A stretch of 64,000 nucleotides of DNA from Lentzea sp. NEAU-D7. Lineage in GTDB: Bacteria; Actinomycetota; Actinomycetes; Mycobacteriales; Pseudonocardiaceae. The notes under the pieces are model-generated. The model made no database searches and was not told the origin of the DNA. It saw only the letters and a list, made by a program, of their open reading frames with translations. The translations under genes were made by a program, and so were the position numbers. Positions 32,328-39,197 of this stretch are shown here, piece after piece; positions within the stretch are counted from its first letter, which is position 1, and every line of letters starts with the position of its first letter. The stretch covers positions 62,001 to 126,000 of the forward strand of contig NZ_JAPJDL010000016.1 of assembly GCF_026242055.1 (NCBI RefSeq). The letters run 5' to 3'.

Positions 32328-32936
32328 CGCGGACGTCACACCCGCCTGGATCGCTTCCACGGCACGGCGAACGGCATCGCCCGCCCAGTTGCCCCTGGCG
32401 ATCTCCTTGGCCCGCTTCTTCATCTCGCGCTTGTCGCCCTCGAACACCTCGTGCACCGCGTTCACGGCGTGCAGCAGCGTGATCAACGACCCCGTGCGCG
32501 CGTCGGCTCCCCGGTACCCGTGCACGACCTCACCGGTCGCCTTCCGCACCTCGCCGGCCGCCGCCTCGTCGACGATCGGGTAGCTCTTCGCCGGGAAGAT
32601 CCCGAACACCTTCCGCGGCACGACCCGCACGACCTCGCGGCCTTCGAGCTGCGCGACCACGTTGTTCCACAGCCGCTTCCGGATGCGTTCCACCGCGCGG
32701 TGCGCCTTCATCGGCTTGTCGAACCTGCCGAGCGCCTCCTGCAGCACCGGATCCCGCAACGGCGTCGGATCGACGACCCCGAGCTTCTTGCCGTTGGGCT
32801 CGAACGCGACACGTCCCGTGTCCACGAGCTCGATCAGCACGGCACCGGCGAGCGCGTTCTCCACCGACGCCCAACTGGAGTTCACCCTGCCGGTCCTGCT
32901 GTCGATGAACAGCAGAGCCAGATCTTCCTGCAACAT
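32301..32936 (-). CDS. GPP34 (GOLPH3-like) family protein, downstream copy
   Basis: A 211-residue all-helical protein of the GPP34/GOLPH3 family. It begins Leu-Gln-Glu-Asp-Leu-Ala-Leu-Leu, has Ala-Leu-Ala-Gly-Ala-Val-Leu-Ile-Glu-Leu with Gly-Arg-Val, and a basic Lys-Arg-Glu-Met-Lys-Lys-Arg-Ala-Lys late segment. In eukaryotes GOLPH3 binds phosphatidylinositol-4-phosphate at the Golgi; bacterial members are common in actinomycetes and their function is unknown. The tail is Ala-rich. Its ATG overlaps the stop of the upstream paralogue by 1 nt (TGATG), so the two are coupled. Confidence 0.87.
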   Translation of the reverse strand: MLQEDLALLFIDSRTGRVNSSWASVENALAGAVLIELVDTGRVAFEPNGKKLGVVDPTPLRDPVLQEALGRFDKPMKAHRAVERIRKRLWNNVVAQLEGREVVRVVPRKVFGIFPAKSYPIVDEAAAGEVRKATGEVVHGYRGADARTGSLITLLHAVNAVHEVFEGDKREMKKRAKEIARGNWAGDAVRRAVEAIQAGVTSAAAAAASGE

Positions 32937-33589
32937 CAGCTCGAACCTCCCCCGGACGCGGCCACGGTGGAGGCGATCACGGCCGCGGTCACCGCCGCGT
33001 GCACCGCCTCCAGCGCCTTCTTCACCGCGACCCCCGCCCAGTTGCCCGCCGAGATCTGCTTGGCTCGCGCGTTCATCTCCCGCTTGTCACCGGTGAACAC
33101 CTTGTGCAGGCCCTTCACCGCGTACAGCAAGGAGATCAGCGCACCGGTGCGCTCGTCCGGCGCCCTGTACCCCTGCGCCACGTCGCCCACCTGACGACGA
33201 AGGTCGATGACCGCGCCGGGATCGTCGAGCGTGTAGGTCTTCGTCGGGAAGATCCCGAGGATCTTGGACTTCTCGACGGTCAGCACCTCGCGCGCCTCGA
33301 GCCGCGCCATCACGTGGTCCTTCACGCGGTTCCGCAGCTTCTCGACCGCGCGCTGCGGCTTCATCGGCTTGGTGATCCTGCCGAGGAACTCCTGCAGGAA
33401 CTCGTCGTCCAGCGGCGCCGGGTCCACGACCGCGAGCTTCCTGCCGTCCGCCTCGAACGCCACCCGCCCCGAGTCGACCAGCTCCAGCAGCACGGCGCCC
33501 GCGAGCGCGTTCTGGACCGACGTCGAGTCCATCCGCACGCCGCCGGCGACCTCGTCGAGGAAGAGCAGCATCAGGTCTTCGGCCAGCAT
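32936..33589 (-). CDS. GPP34 (GOLPH3-like) family protein, upstream copy
   Basis: A 217-residue paralogue of the next gene with the same order of motifs: Leu-Ala-Glu-Asp-Leu-Met-Leu-Leu, Asn-Ala-Leu-Ala-Gly-Ala-Val-Leu-Leu-Glu-Leu, and Asp-Lys-Arg-Glu-Met-Asn-Ala-Arg-Ala-Lys. Of two adjacent ATG codons the second (33589) is preferred: on the minus strand TAACGT (33601-33596) ends 6 nt before it, the leaderless spacing, and the protein then starts like its paralogue. Before element insertion, the tRNA-Ser(GGA) terminator would have been immediately upstream. Confidence 0.87.
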   Translation of the reverse strand: MLAEDLMLLFLDEVAGGVRMDSTSVQNALAGAVLLELVDSGRVAFEADGRKLAVVDPAPLDDEFLQEFLGRITKPMKPQRAVEKLRNRVKDHVMARLEAREVLTVEKSKILGIFPTKTYTLDDPGAVIDLRRQVGDVAQGYRAPDERTGALISLLYAVKGLHKVFTGDKREMNARAKQISAGNWAGVAVKKALEAVHAAVTAAVIASTVAASGGGSS

Positions 33590-33606
33590 CATGCAACGTT
33601 AACGCC

Positions 33607-33642
33607 GGAAGGGCGCCGAACGTTGAAGTTCGGCGCCCTTCC
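33607..33642 (-). terminator. Displaced terminator of tRNA-Ser(GGA)
   Basis: Perfect 15-bp arms (33607-33621, 33628-33642) with a 6-nt loop lie 4 nt from the left 15-bp repeat. Without the inserted element this hairpin would follow the tRNA-Ser(GGA) 3' end within a few bases, the usual place for a tRNA terminator. Confidence 0.65.
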
Positions 33643-33646
33643 AAGA

Positions 33647-33661
33647 GAGCGGAGGATACGG
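33647..33661. repeat. Left attachment-site repeat (copy of tRNA-Ser 3' end)
   Basis: GAGCGGAGGATACGG is identical to 37087-37101. It corresponds on the minus strand to the last bases of the T stem, the acceptor 3' strand, the discriminator and 3 flanking nt of tRNA-Ser(GGA). Confidence 0.82.
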
Positions 33662-33852
33662 CCGCCAGCGCGCCGATGCCGCCGCGCTCGTGCGAGTTAG
33701 GGCGACGTCATCGGACCACGTCGGGAACGGGGTTACGCAGGTGACGTTCTCTGCTCAGGCGGGCGGCGTCAGCAAGCGGGAACACAAAACGCCGGTGGCC
33801 GCACCTGACCTTTTGCACATCCTCAAAACCGCCAGAAGTCACACTAGGCGCC

Positions 33853-33887
33853 AAGGGCCAGCCCGAACGTTCTCGGGCTGGGTCCTT
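33853..33887 (-). terminator. Terminator of the HTH-membrane protein gene
   Basis: CCAGCCCGA / TCGGGCTGG (33858-33866, 33873-33881) with a 6-nt loop and flanking AAGG/CCTT lies 13 bp beyond the stop of the minus-strand gene at 33900. Confidence 0.75.
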
Positions 33888-33899
33888 GACTGCTGGAGA

Positions 33900-34832
33900 T
33901 CAGCTCCACCAGTCGTCCGTCCCTCGAAGTCTCCGAGACAGTCGCCAGATGCTGCACACCATCGACGTGCTCACCACGAACACGATTCCAAGGATCAGGG
34001 CTTCCATTAGCTCAAGGGTCGAAGCGAGGGTCACGGCGGCGACGACGACGGCCAAGGTGAGGACCACTGCAGCAAGTATGATGCTGATCGAGATCAGCAT
34101 CCGATGGAACCTCACGTCATCACGCAGCGCTGCCATGCGCGGGGAATGACTACGGTCGCCGACCCTATGTCCCGTGTTCGGAAGATCACCGTCTTCTTGC
34201 TCGCCATCGTCTTTGGCGTCTTCGAGACGGTTGTTCACCGTGAGGTTGCCGTCAAAGACGACGTCCCGCGTGGTGCTGGCCGTTGGTTCGTCTGCCTGGT
34301 CGCCAGCAAGTCGGTTTCGCTCAAGCACATCTGCACCGACCCCGCTCAGGTGACGCTCACTGATGACCCGGAGCAAGTGTGCCCGAACCTGAGGGGTTAG
34401 CGCGTCGAAGCAGTCTGCTGCCCTGTCCTCGACCAGCTCGCTGACCACCTCCTCATCAATCGCCTCATCCATCATGCTGGTGGGGATGGCGTAGCTCCGC
34501 GCGTCGCGAGGCTGGGTCTCGCGGATCCTCTCCCACAACCACATCACCCTGCGGATCTCGATGGGGTTCAGCTGGCACGCCTGCGCGAACGCCCGCACCT
34601 GGTCGGGTTTCCTCGGCATCGTGCGCGTCTTCGGCGCCACGAAGTGATAGACCGACGACCTCGGCAGGCCACCGTAGAGGGCGATCTGACCTCGCGTCCG
34701 CCCGGACCACTCCACCATCCTGCGCATCATCGCGACGAACTCGAGCTCGTCCGTTGCGTCGAGCACGAGTTGTTCATCGAACTCGTCCGGCCCGCGATCG
34801 ATTCGGCCCAGGGGGTGCGGTTGCGGCTTCAT
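33900..34832 (-). CDS. HTH protein with C-terminal double membrane helix (element-borne)
   Basis: A 310-residue protein from ATG 34832, which has a perfect GGAGGTG SD. Residues about 30-95 look like an XRE-type helix-turn-helix (Thr-Arg-Gly-Gln-Ile-Ala-Leu-Tyr-Gly-Gly-Leu-Pro-Arg-Ser-Ser-Val-Tyr), followed by Trp-Leu-Trp-Glu-Arg. An acidic middle (about 120-225) leads to two strong membrane helices (about 240-262 and 267-290) and a short basic tail. A DNA-binding-like domain tethered to the membrane is unusual; such proteins may sense envelope signals, but no family is recognised. Start ATG overlaps the upstream gene's TGA (ATGA). Confidence 0.75.
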   Translation of the reverse strand: MKPQPHPLGRIDRGPDEFDEQLVLDATDELEFVAMMRRMVEWSGRTRGQIALYGGLPRSSVYHFVAPKTRTMPRKPDQVRAFAQACQLNPIEIRRVMWLWERIRETQPRDARSYAIPTSMMDEAIDEEVVSELVEDRAADCFDALTPQVRAHLLRVISERHLSGVGADVLERNRLAGDQADEPTASTTRDVVFDGNLTVNNRLEDAKDDGEQEDGDLPNTGHRVGDRSHSPRMAALRDDVRFHRMLISISIILAAVVLTLAVVVAAVTLASTLELMEALILGIVFVVSTSMVCSIWRLSRRLRGTDDWWS

Positions 34833-35065
34833 CGCGCACCTCCGGAACCGAACAACGCGGTGAAGAACGCCTGAACCGCGGTACTGAGGCGCTGCAGCAG
34901 GCCGTTTCGTGGGGGGATGATCACGGTCACGATCGCAGCGACCAAGACCACGGTGAGACCCGTCGCGACCAGAGGATCGAGCGTGACCAGGAAGATCAGC
35001 AGGAAGTCGAAGATGAAGCCGCCGACGACCGTGGCGCACACCGCCGCTGCTTGGGGCCACGTCAT
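34829..35065 (-). CDS. Small two-helix membrane protein (element-borne)
   Basis: About 78 residues from ATG 35065 (Met-Thr-Trp-Pro-Gln). Two hydrophobic helices (about 7-27 and 32-50) and an amphipathic C-terminal helix after Ile-Pro-Pro-Arg-Asn. The open frame continues upstream to 35389, but that part is Pro/Ser-rich and does not look coding; a start further upstream is not excluded because no clear SD precedes ATG 35065. It is translationally coupled to the HTH-membrane gene, suggesting a two-component membrane complex. Family unknown. Confidence 0.6.
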   Translation of the reverse strand: MTWPQAAAVCATVVGGFIFDFLLIFLVTLDPLVATGLTVVLVAAIVTVIIPPRNGLLQRLSTAVQAFFTALFGSGGAR

Positions 35066-36508
35066 CGACGGGTGTGCTGGCTCTTCATTGGCCCGTTGTG
35101 TTGTCTCCGGCCGGTTCGGGCTTGAGTCCCTGTTCTTGTTCAAGCTGAGGCTTGAGCCCCGGTTAGCTCGGGGACTTGCGCCCCGTGGCGCCTTCTTGTT
35201 CGGCGGCACGTCGATGCTCGCTTCCGCCAGCCCCGAGGCGGGGCTGGCCGCTTGCGGGGGCCCTGGAGCCCAGCTCCCGCGGACGGAAGCGGGACGTCCA
35301 GGGCCCCCGCTGAGGGATGCAGTCAAGCTCGCCAGTAGGAACGAGAGCCCGACACCTGTCGAGTGGACGGCAATCCGAACGACAGGCACCCTCTTGGCGT
35401 CGGACCAAGAGGGATACGACGATCATGCTTTCACGCGTGTAAGTCGGAAAACAGACTCGCGAGGGAGAAGGTGTCCAGCGGAGGCCAGATTCACGACGTC
35501 TTGGAAGCGTGCGTTTGCCATTGGAAATGCTTTCAGTGTCCAACAGAGCCCATTCCAACTCGTCTGGATTTCGCGACGCGAGTGTCTCACTCGAACTTCA
35601 TCGAGGGCATCGGCGCTGTTCAGGGCCCTTGCGAAACTCCAACGTCCGGTTGGACACCATGCAAGCGTTGGACGTACCTAGTATTCGTGTACGCGGAACG
35701 GCAGTTAGGGAAGCTAAAGGTCGTTCTGTATTGGTGCTCTCGCAGAGGGATGCAGTCGGGCACCGCCGGAAGGAACAAAACGATGGACCTGTCCGCGGCA
35801 ACGGGCAGCCATCACCGATAACACCGCGGAGCCCCAGATCGCCCGCCGCAGCGCGTGATCTGGGGCTTTGCTTTGGGCCGTCCAACTCAAGGCTGGCTGA
35901 ACGACGGTTGATCGTTCCAGTGACAACGCAGCTTCAGCGCGGGTCAGTGGCCGCGCCGTTTGAGCGTGGCGTCCCAAAGCAGCACGGCCCCCCGCCTGCA
36001 GTTCGCGGCTTTGCTCGCGCACGTCGCTCAGCCTTTCCCCGAAGGCTGAGCGCGGGCACGGCATAGGATCTGTGAACGGCCGTCCAGGCTCCTTCGGCAG
36101 ATTGCGGACGGTCCCCTCAGGTTCCCGTCGAGCAGTTGAGCTCCTGCATGCCGGTCAGCTCGCGCAGTTGGCCTGAGGTCGTCATGGCGCCCTCGTCCAC
36201 CAGGGTGGAGCATGGTCGCCGCGTAGGGCTTAGCGAGTCGCAGCGCTTCGTCCGCGAGATCAATGGTTCAGCTGGGGTCTTCTGCCGGCTGGTCACAGCA
36301 CGTGGCCGTTGGACGCCGTGATGTCCAACTGGGCGTGACGGTGTCCAATGCAGCGGTGTCCAGAGCGGCGGTGCCGGACGAGATGATGGCGAGCGGGGCG
36401 CACGAAGGCGGTGATTCCGAGCAGCACAAGCCTCATTAGCAGCGGAGCTCGTCGCCTCCGCGAACTCAAGCGGCAGCGCGACAGCGGAAGGTCAAGAAAG
36501 CGTCGTGC
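35066..36508. other. Element interior without recognisable genes
   Basis: About 1.4 kb in which open frames on both strands have mixed, low-quality codon use and no recognisable domain. The GC level drops in 35.4-35.8 kb. Besides the terminator at 35830-35867 it holds CCAGGGCCCCCGC-type inverted repeats near 35260-35310, where GGGGGCCCTGGAGCCCAGCT is answered by GGACGTCCAGGGCCCCC. It probably contains decayed genes and perhaps a non-coding RNA. Confidence 0.5.
35830..35867 (+). terminator. Terminator inside the element
   Basis: AGCCCCAGATC / GATCTGGGGCT (35830-35840, 35857-35867) followed by TTTGCTTT on the plus strand. No protein gene clearly ends before it, so it may close a non-coding or decayed transcript. 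Confidence 0.7.
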
Positions 36509-36746
36509 ATGGTCGTTGAGAAGTGGCTGACGCACTGGTGGAGAACATCGCTGCGCCCACAGCCTGACCAAACACGATGGTGGGTCTATCGCGCGTCGGT
36601 CCACAAGCATCTCATCTCGGCGTTGGCTGCGCCGCATCGACCGCTTGCGGCCTGGGCACTTGGAAGTTCTCCACGCCCGGATGATCGCGAACGGGCTGGA
36701 GCCGGGCACGGCGCATCTCCTTCACCGCACAATGGTCCGAACACGC
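36509..36746 (+). pseudogene. Tyrosine integrase N-terminal fragment, frameshifted
   Basis: Frame one encodes Val-Glu-Lys-Trp-Leu-Thr-His-Trp-Trp and Tyr-Arg-Ala-Ser-Val-His-Lys-His-Leu-Ile. After a shift near 36620, frame two continues Leu-Arg-Arg-Ile-Asp-Arg-Leu-Arg-Pro-Gly-His-Leu-Glu-Val-Leu-His-Ala-Arg-Met, then Gly-Leu-Glu-Pro-Gly-Thr-Ala-His and His-Arg-Thr. This is the arm/core-binding (SAM-like) domain of actinobacterial site-specific integrases. The catalytic domain (Arg-His-Arg-Tyr) is absent. Its place about 340 bp from the tRNA repeat is where AICE integrase genes lie. Confidence 0.72.
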
Positions 36747-36747
36747 G

Positions 36748-36986
36748 ATGTTGACGCGGTACCTGCACATCCCGCACGAACTGACCGACGCCATCGTGGC
36801 GCGGGTTGGCAGGCCCTCGTGGGCAACTCCGACAGCGGTCGACGAAGCCGAGCTGATCGAGGAGCAACGCGCGGCTCTTGTCCAGCTCGTCTCCACCCTG
36901 CCGCGGAGTTGGCGACGAGGCTCGCCGATGTGCTCCCAGGCGACGCCGAGGAGGACGGTCCCAACGGCGCTCCCGTGTCGGCGTAA
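36748..36986 (+). pseudogene. Broken gene of unknown function beside the integrase fragment
   Basis: One frame reads Tyr-Leu-His-Ile-Pro-His-Glu-Leu-Thr-Asp-Ala-Ile-Val-Ala-Arg-Val-Gly and Asp-Glu-Ala-Glu-Leu-Ile-Glu-Glu-Gln-Arg-Ala-Ala-Leu. After a shift near 36900 another frame completes it: Ala-Glu-Leu-Ala-Thr-Arg-Leu-Ala-Asp-Val-Leu-Pro-Gly-Asp, ending at TAA 36986. The two halves read as one helical protein, so a frameshift is likely. No family recognised. Confidence 0.45.
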
Positions 36987-37048
36987 GCGGGTGCGACAAC
37001 CATCAGCGCAGTCTGATAGCCAGAGCGACTGAGACCCGCAGATGACAA

Positions 37049-37079
37049 AGGCCCAGCCACCTGAGTAGGTGCCGGGCCT
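37049..37079 (-). terminator. Element-supplied terminator for tRNA-Ser(GGA)
   Basis: On the minus strand AGGCCCGGCACC-TACTCA-GGTGGCTGGGCCT, an imperfect stem, is followed by TTTGTC, 10 nt after the tRNA 3' end. It replaces the tRNA's displaced hairpin at 33607-33642. Confidence 0.7.
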
Positions 37080-37086
37080 CTGACCT

Positions 37087-37101
37087 GAGCGGAGGATACG
37101 G
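37087..37101. repeat. Right attachment-site repeat within tRNA-Ser(GGA)
   Basis: GAGCGGAGGATACGG, identical to 33647-33661. The element restores the tRNA 3' end, so the gene stays functional. Confidence 0.82.
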
Positions 37102-37174
37102 GATTTGAACCCGTGAGGGGGTGAACCCAACACGATTTCCAGTCGTGCGCACTAGGCCGCTATGCGAATCCTCC
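37090..37174 (-). tRNA. tRNA-Ser (anticodon GGA)
   Basis: The acceptor GGAGGAT (37174-37168) pairs with ATCCTCC (37097-37091), with discriminator G at 37090. The anticodon arm CACGA-CTGGAAA-TCGTG gives GGA. Long variable arm; T loop TTCAAAT. Host site of the integrative element. Confidence 0.95.
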
Positions 37175-37398
37175 GTGGAGAACCCTACCGGACGGGTGTT
37201 CCGGGGCCCAAAACGGGGGTGGACCTCCGGTCCGGCTCCCGTCACCCGCGTGGACGCAGACCCCGTCCGGCAACGCGCCTAGCCTGGTGAACACATGTGG
37301 AGGGGAGTACTCCCGAAGCAGCGGTGTCGTCAACACGGAGCCCACTGCGGGGCGCCCGGTGCCGTTGGCCAACGAGATCGTTTCGCTGGTGGAGGAGA

Positions 37399-37433
37399 CC
37401 TCCGGTTTAGCTGCCATGCGCTTAAACCGGAGG
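37399..37433 (+). promoter_or_regulatory. Hairpin sequestering the ribosome binding site of the 53-residue protein
   Basis: CCTCCGGTTTA (37399-37409) pairs perfectly with TAAACCGGAGG (37423-37433) across a 13-nt loop. The 3' arm ends in the GGAGG that is the SD sequence 7 nt before GTG 37441, so folding would hide it. A TAGCCT -10-like box at 37280-37285 would give a leader of about 150 nt. Confidence 0.65.
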
Positions 37434-37440
37434 CTCCAAC

Positions 37441-37602
37441 GTGCTCGCCGTTCTCGACGTCCTCAACGACGTCGCGGGAATCCTCAGCGCTCTCGTAGCC
37501 GTTCCCGCCGCGATCGTCACCCTCGTCCGCTCCCGACGCGCTCGGCGTGACCTCCCGCCCGCGCCGGAGTCCGGGGCCGACGCGGCGCCGGAAAAATCCT
37601 GA
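37441..37602 (+). CDS. Small single-helix membrane protein
   Basis: A 53-residue protein from GTG 37441 with GGAGG at ideal spacing. Residues about 5-28 form a hydrophobic helix (Ile-Leu-Ser-Ala-Leu-Val-Ala-Val-Pro-Ala-Ala-Ile-Val), then a basic Arg-Ser-Arg-Arg-Ala-Arg-Arg stretch and an acidic Pro/Ala tail, so the C-terminus is probably cytoplasmic. No family recognised. It lies between tRNA-Ser(GGA) and the YciI-sigma operon. Expression is likely controlled by the RBS hairpin. Confidence 0.6.
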   Translation: MLAVLDVLNDVAGILSALVAVPAAIVTLVRSRRARRDLPPAPESGADAAPEKS

Positions 37603-37669
37603 CGTCCGTGTCGATCTGGCGGGGGGCCGCTCGTCGTGATCCCGTAAGACCGAACCGAGGAGGACGAAC

Positions 37670-38008
37670 GTGAAGTACATGCTGTTGATCTACGCGGCCG
37701 CCGACCAGCAGCCTACCTGCACCGTTGCGGACTGGATCGCCTACGAGAAGGAGATGAGGGACGCGGGCGTCCTGGTCTCCGGGCACTCGCTGGCCGACCT
37801 GGTCACCGCGACCACCGTCCAGGTCGGACAGGACGGGAAGCGCACCGTCACCGACGGGCCGTTCGCCGAGACCCGCGAGGTGCTGGGCGGCTACGACGTC
37901 ATCGACGTGCCCGACCTCGACGCGGCGCTGGAGTGGGCCGCGAAGTGCCCCGGCTCGCGCGACGGCGGGGCGGTCGTCGTGCGGCCCATCGCCGAGTTCG
38001 ACTTCTGA
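37670..38008 (+). CDS. YciI/DGPF-domain protein paired with the ECF sigma factor
   Basis: A 112-residue alpha/beta (ferredoxin-like dimeric) protein. It begins Met-Lys-Tyr-Met-Leu-Leu-Ile-Tyr, has the Asp-Gly-Pro-Phe-Ala-Glu-Thr motif that names the DGPF group, and ends in a Glu-Trp-Ala-Ala-Lys-Cys-Pro segment followed by the terminal strand. ATG 37670 follows GAGGAGG. DGPF genes typically precede ECF42-group sigma factors, as here (10-bp gap). Their exact role with the sigma factor is not established. Confidence 0.88.
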   Translation: MKYMLLIYAAADQQPTCTVADWIAYEKEMRDAGVLVSGHSLADLVTATTVQVGQDGKRTVTDGPFAETREVLGGYDVIDVPDLDAALEWAAKCPGSRDGGAVVVRPIAEFDF

Positions 38009-38018
38009 GCCCGGCGCG

Positions 38019-39197
38019 ATGAACGTCGGGCAGGTGTTCCGGGAGGAGCGCGGCAGGCTGCTCGCGACGCTGGTCAAGCGCTTCGGCGACCTCGACCTGG
38101 CCGAGGAGGTCACCTCGGACGCCATCGAGGCGGCGCTGAAGCACTGGCCGGTGGACGGGGTGCCGGACAGGCCTGGCGCGTGGTTGCTCACGACCGCGCG
38201 CCGCAAGGCCGTCGACCGGTTGCGGCGCGACCAGGTCCACGCGGCACGGCTGGCGTTGTTGCAGGTGGAGGTCGACCGCGCGGATCCGCCGGCCGGGGAC
38301 GGGCTGCCGGACGAGCGGCTGGAGCTGTTCTTCACGTGCGCGCACCCGGCGCTGGCCGAGGAGGACCGCGGCGCGCTGACGTTGCGCTGCCTGGCCGGCT
38401 TCACGACGCCCGAGGTCGCGCGGGCCTACCTGGTGCCGGTCACGACCATGCAGCAGCGGATCGTGCGCGCGAAGAAGAAGATCAAGGAAGCGCGCATCCC
38501 GTTCCGCGTGCCGGACCCGCACGAGCTCCCGGAACGCCTGCCCGGCGTCCTGCAGGCCGTCTACTCGATCTTCACCGAGGGCTACGCGGCCCAGCGGGAC
38601 GACCTGGCCGACGAGGCCATCCGGTTGGCGCGGATCCTCCAGGACCTGCTGCCGGACCGGGAGGTCACGGGGCTGCTGGCGTTGATGCTGCTGATCCACG
38701 CCCGCCGCGACGCCCGCGCGGAGCTGCTGGAGGACCAGGACCGCGCGCTCTGGGACCGCGACATGATCGACGAGGGCAGCGCGCTGGCCGAACGGGCGCT
38801 GACGGGCGGGTACGGGCCGTACGGCGTGCAGGCGGCGATCAACGCGTTGCACGACGAGGCGCCGGACTTCGACAGCACCGACTGGCCGCAGATCGTGGCG
38901 CTCTACGACGTGCTGGGCAAGCTCGCGCCGTCGCCCGTCGTCGCCCTGAACAGGGCCGCCGCGATCGCCATGCGCGACGGTGCCGAAACCGGCCTCGCGC
39001 TGCTCGACGCGCTGGCCGGCGAACCCAGGCTGCGCGACTACCACCCGTACCGGGCGGCTCGCGCGGACCTGCTGCACCGGCTGGGCCGCGACGCCGAGGC
39101 CGCTGAGGCCTACCGCGAGGCCATCGCGCTCGCGGGCACCGAATCCGAACAGGACTTCCTGCGCCGCAGGCTGACCGCCGTCGAGGAGCAATCATGA
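38019..39197 (+). CDS. ECF42-group RNA polymerase sigma factor with C-terminal TPR-like domain
   Basis: A 392-residue protein. Sigma region 2 (about 5-70) has Leu-Ala-Glu-Glu-Val-Thr-Ser-Asp-Ala and Trp-Leu-Leu-Thr-Thr-Ala-Arg-Arg-Lys-Ala-Val-Asp. Region 4 (about 110-160) has Leu-Thr-Leu-Arg-Cys-Leu-Ala-Gly-Phe-Thr-Thr-Pro-Glu-Val-Ala. A long helical C-terminal extension (about 180-390) with TPR-like repeats is diagnostic of ECF42, where it is needed for activity. No anti-sigma gene is nearby. Its stop overlaps the ATG of the next gene (ATGA). Confidence 0.9.
   Translation: MNVGQVFREERGRLLATLVKRFGDLDLAEEVTSDAIEAALKHWPVDGVPDRPGAWLLTTARRKAVDRLRRDQVHAARLALLQVEVDRADPPAGDGLPDERLELFFTCAHPALAEEDRGALTLRCLAGFTTPEVARAYLVPVTTMQQRIVRAKKKIKEARIPFRVPDPHELPERLPGVLQAVYSIFTEGYAAQRDDLADEAIRLARILQDLLPDREVTGLLALMLLIHARRDARAELLEDQDRALWDRDMIDEGSALAERALTGGYGPYGVQAAINALHDEAPDFDSTDWPQIVALYDVLGKLAPSPVVALNRAAAIAMRDGAETGLALLDALAGEPRLRDYHPYRAARADLLHRLGRDAEAAEAYREAIALAGTESEQDFLRRRLTAVEEQS

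Larger units (their letters stand above)
33647..37101. mobile_element. Decayed integrative element in tRNA-Ser(GGA)
   Basis: About 3.45 kb bounded by a 15-bp direct repeat. One copy is within the intact tRNA gene and the other sits beside the displaced tRNA terminator. Inside are a small membrane protein gene, an HTH-membrane protein gene, a frameshifted tyrosine-integrase N-terminal fragment next to the tRNA side, another broken gene, and over 1 kb without coding sequence. GC content and codon quality in 35.4-37.0 kb are visibly lower than around it. Integration at tRNA 3' ends with an integrase beside the tRNA is typical of actinomycete integrative and conjugative elements (AICEs). No replication or transfer gene is seen, so this is a remnant or a minimal satellite. 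Confidence 0.75.

Noticed and set aside
33599-33606. The palindrome AACGTT/GTTAAC near the GPP34 start as an operator
   Set aside because: It is fully explained as the -10 box (TAACGT) of a leaderless promoter; too short to claim more.
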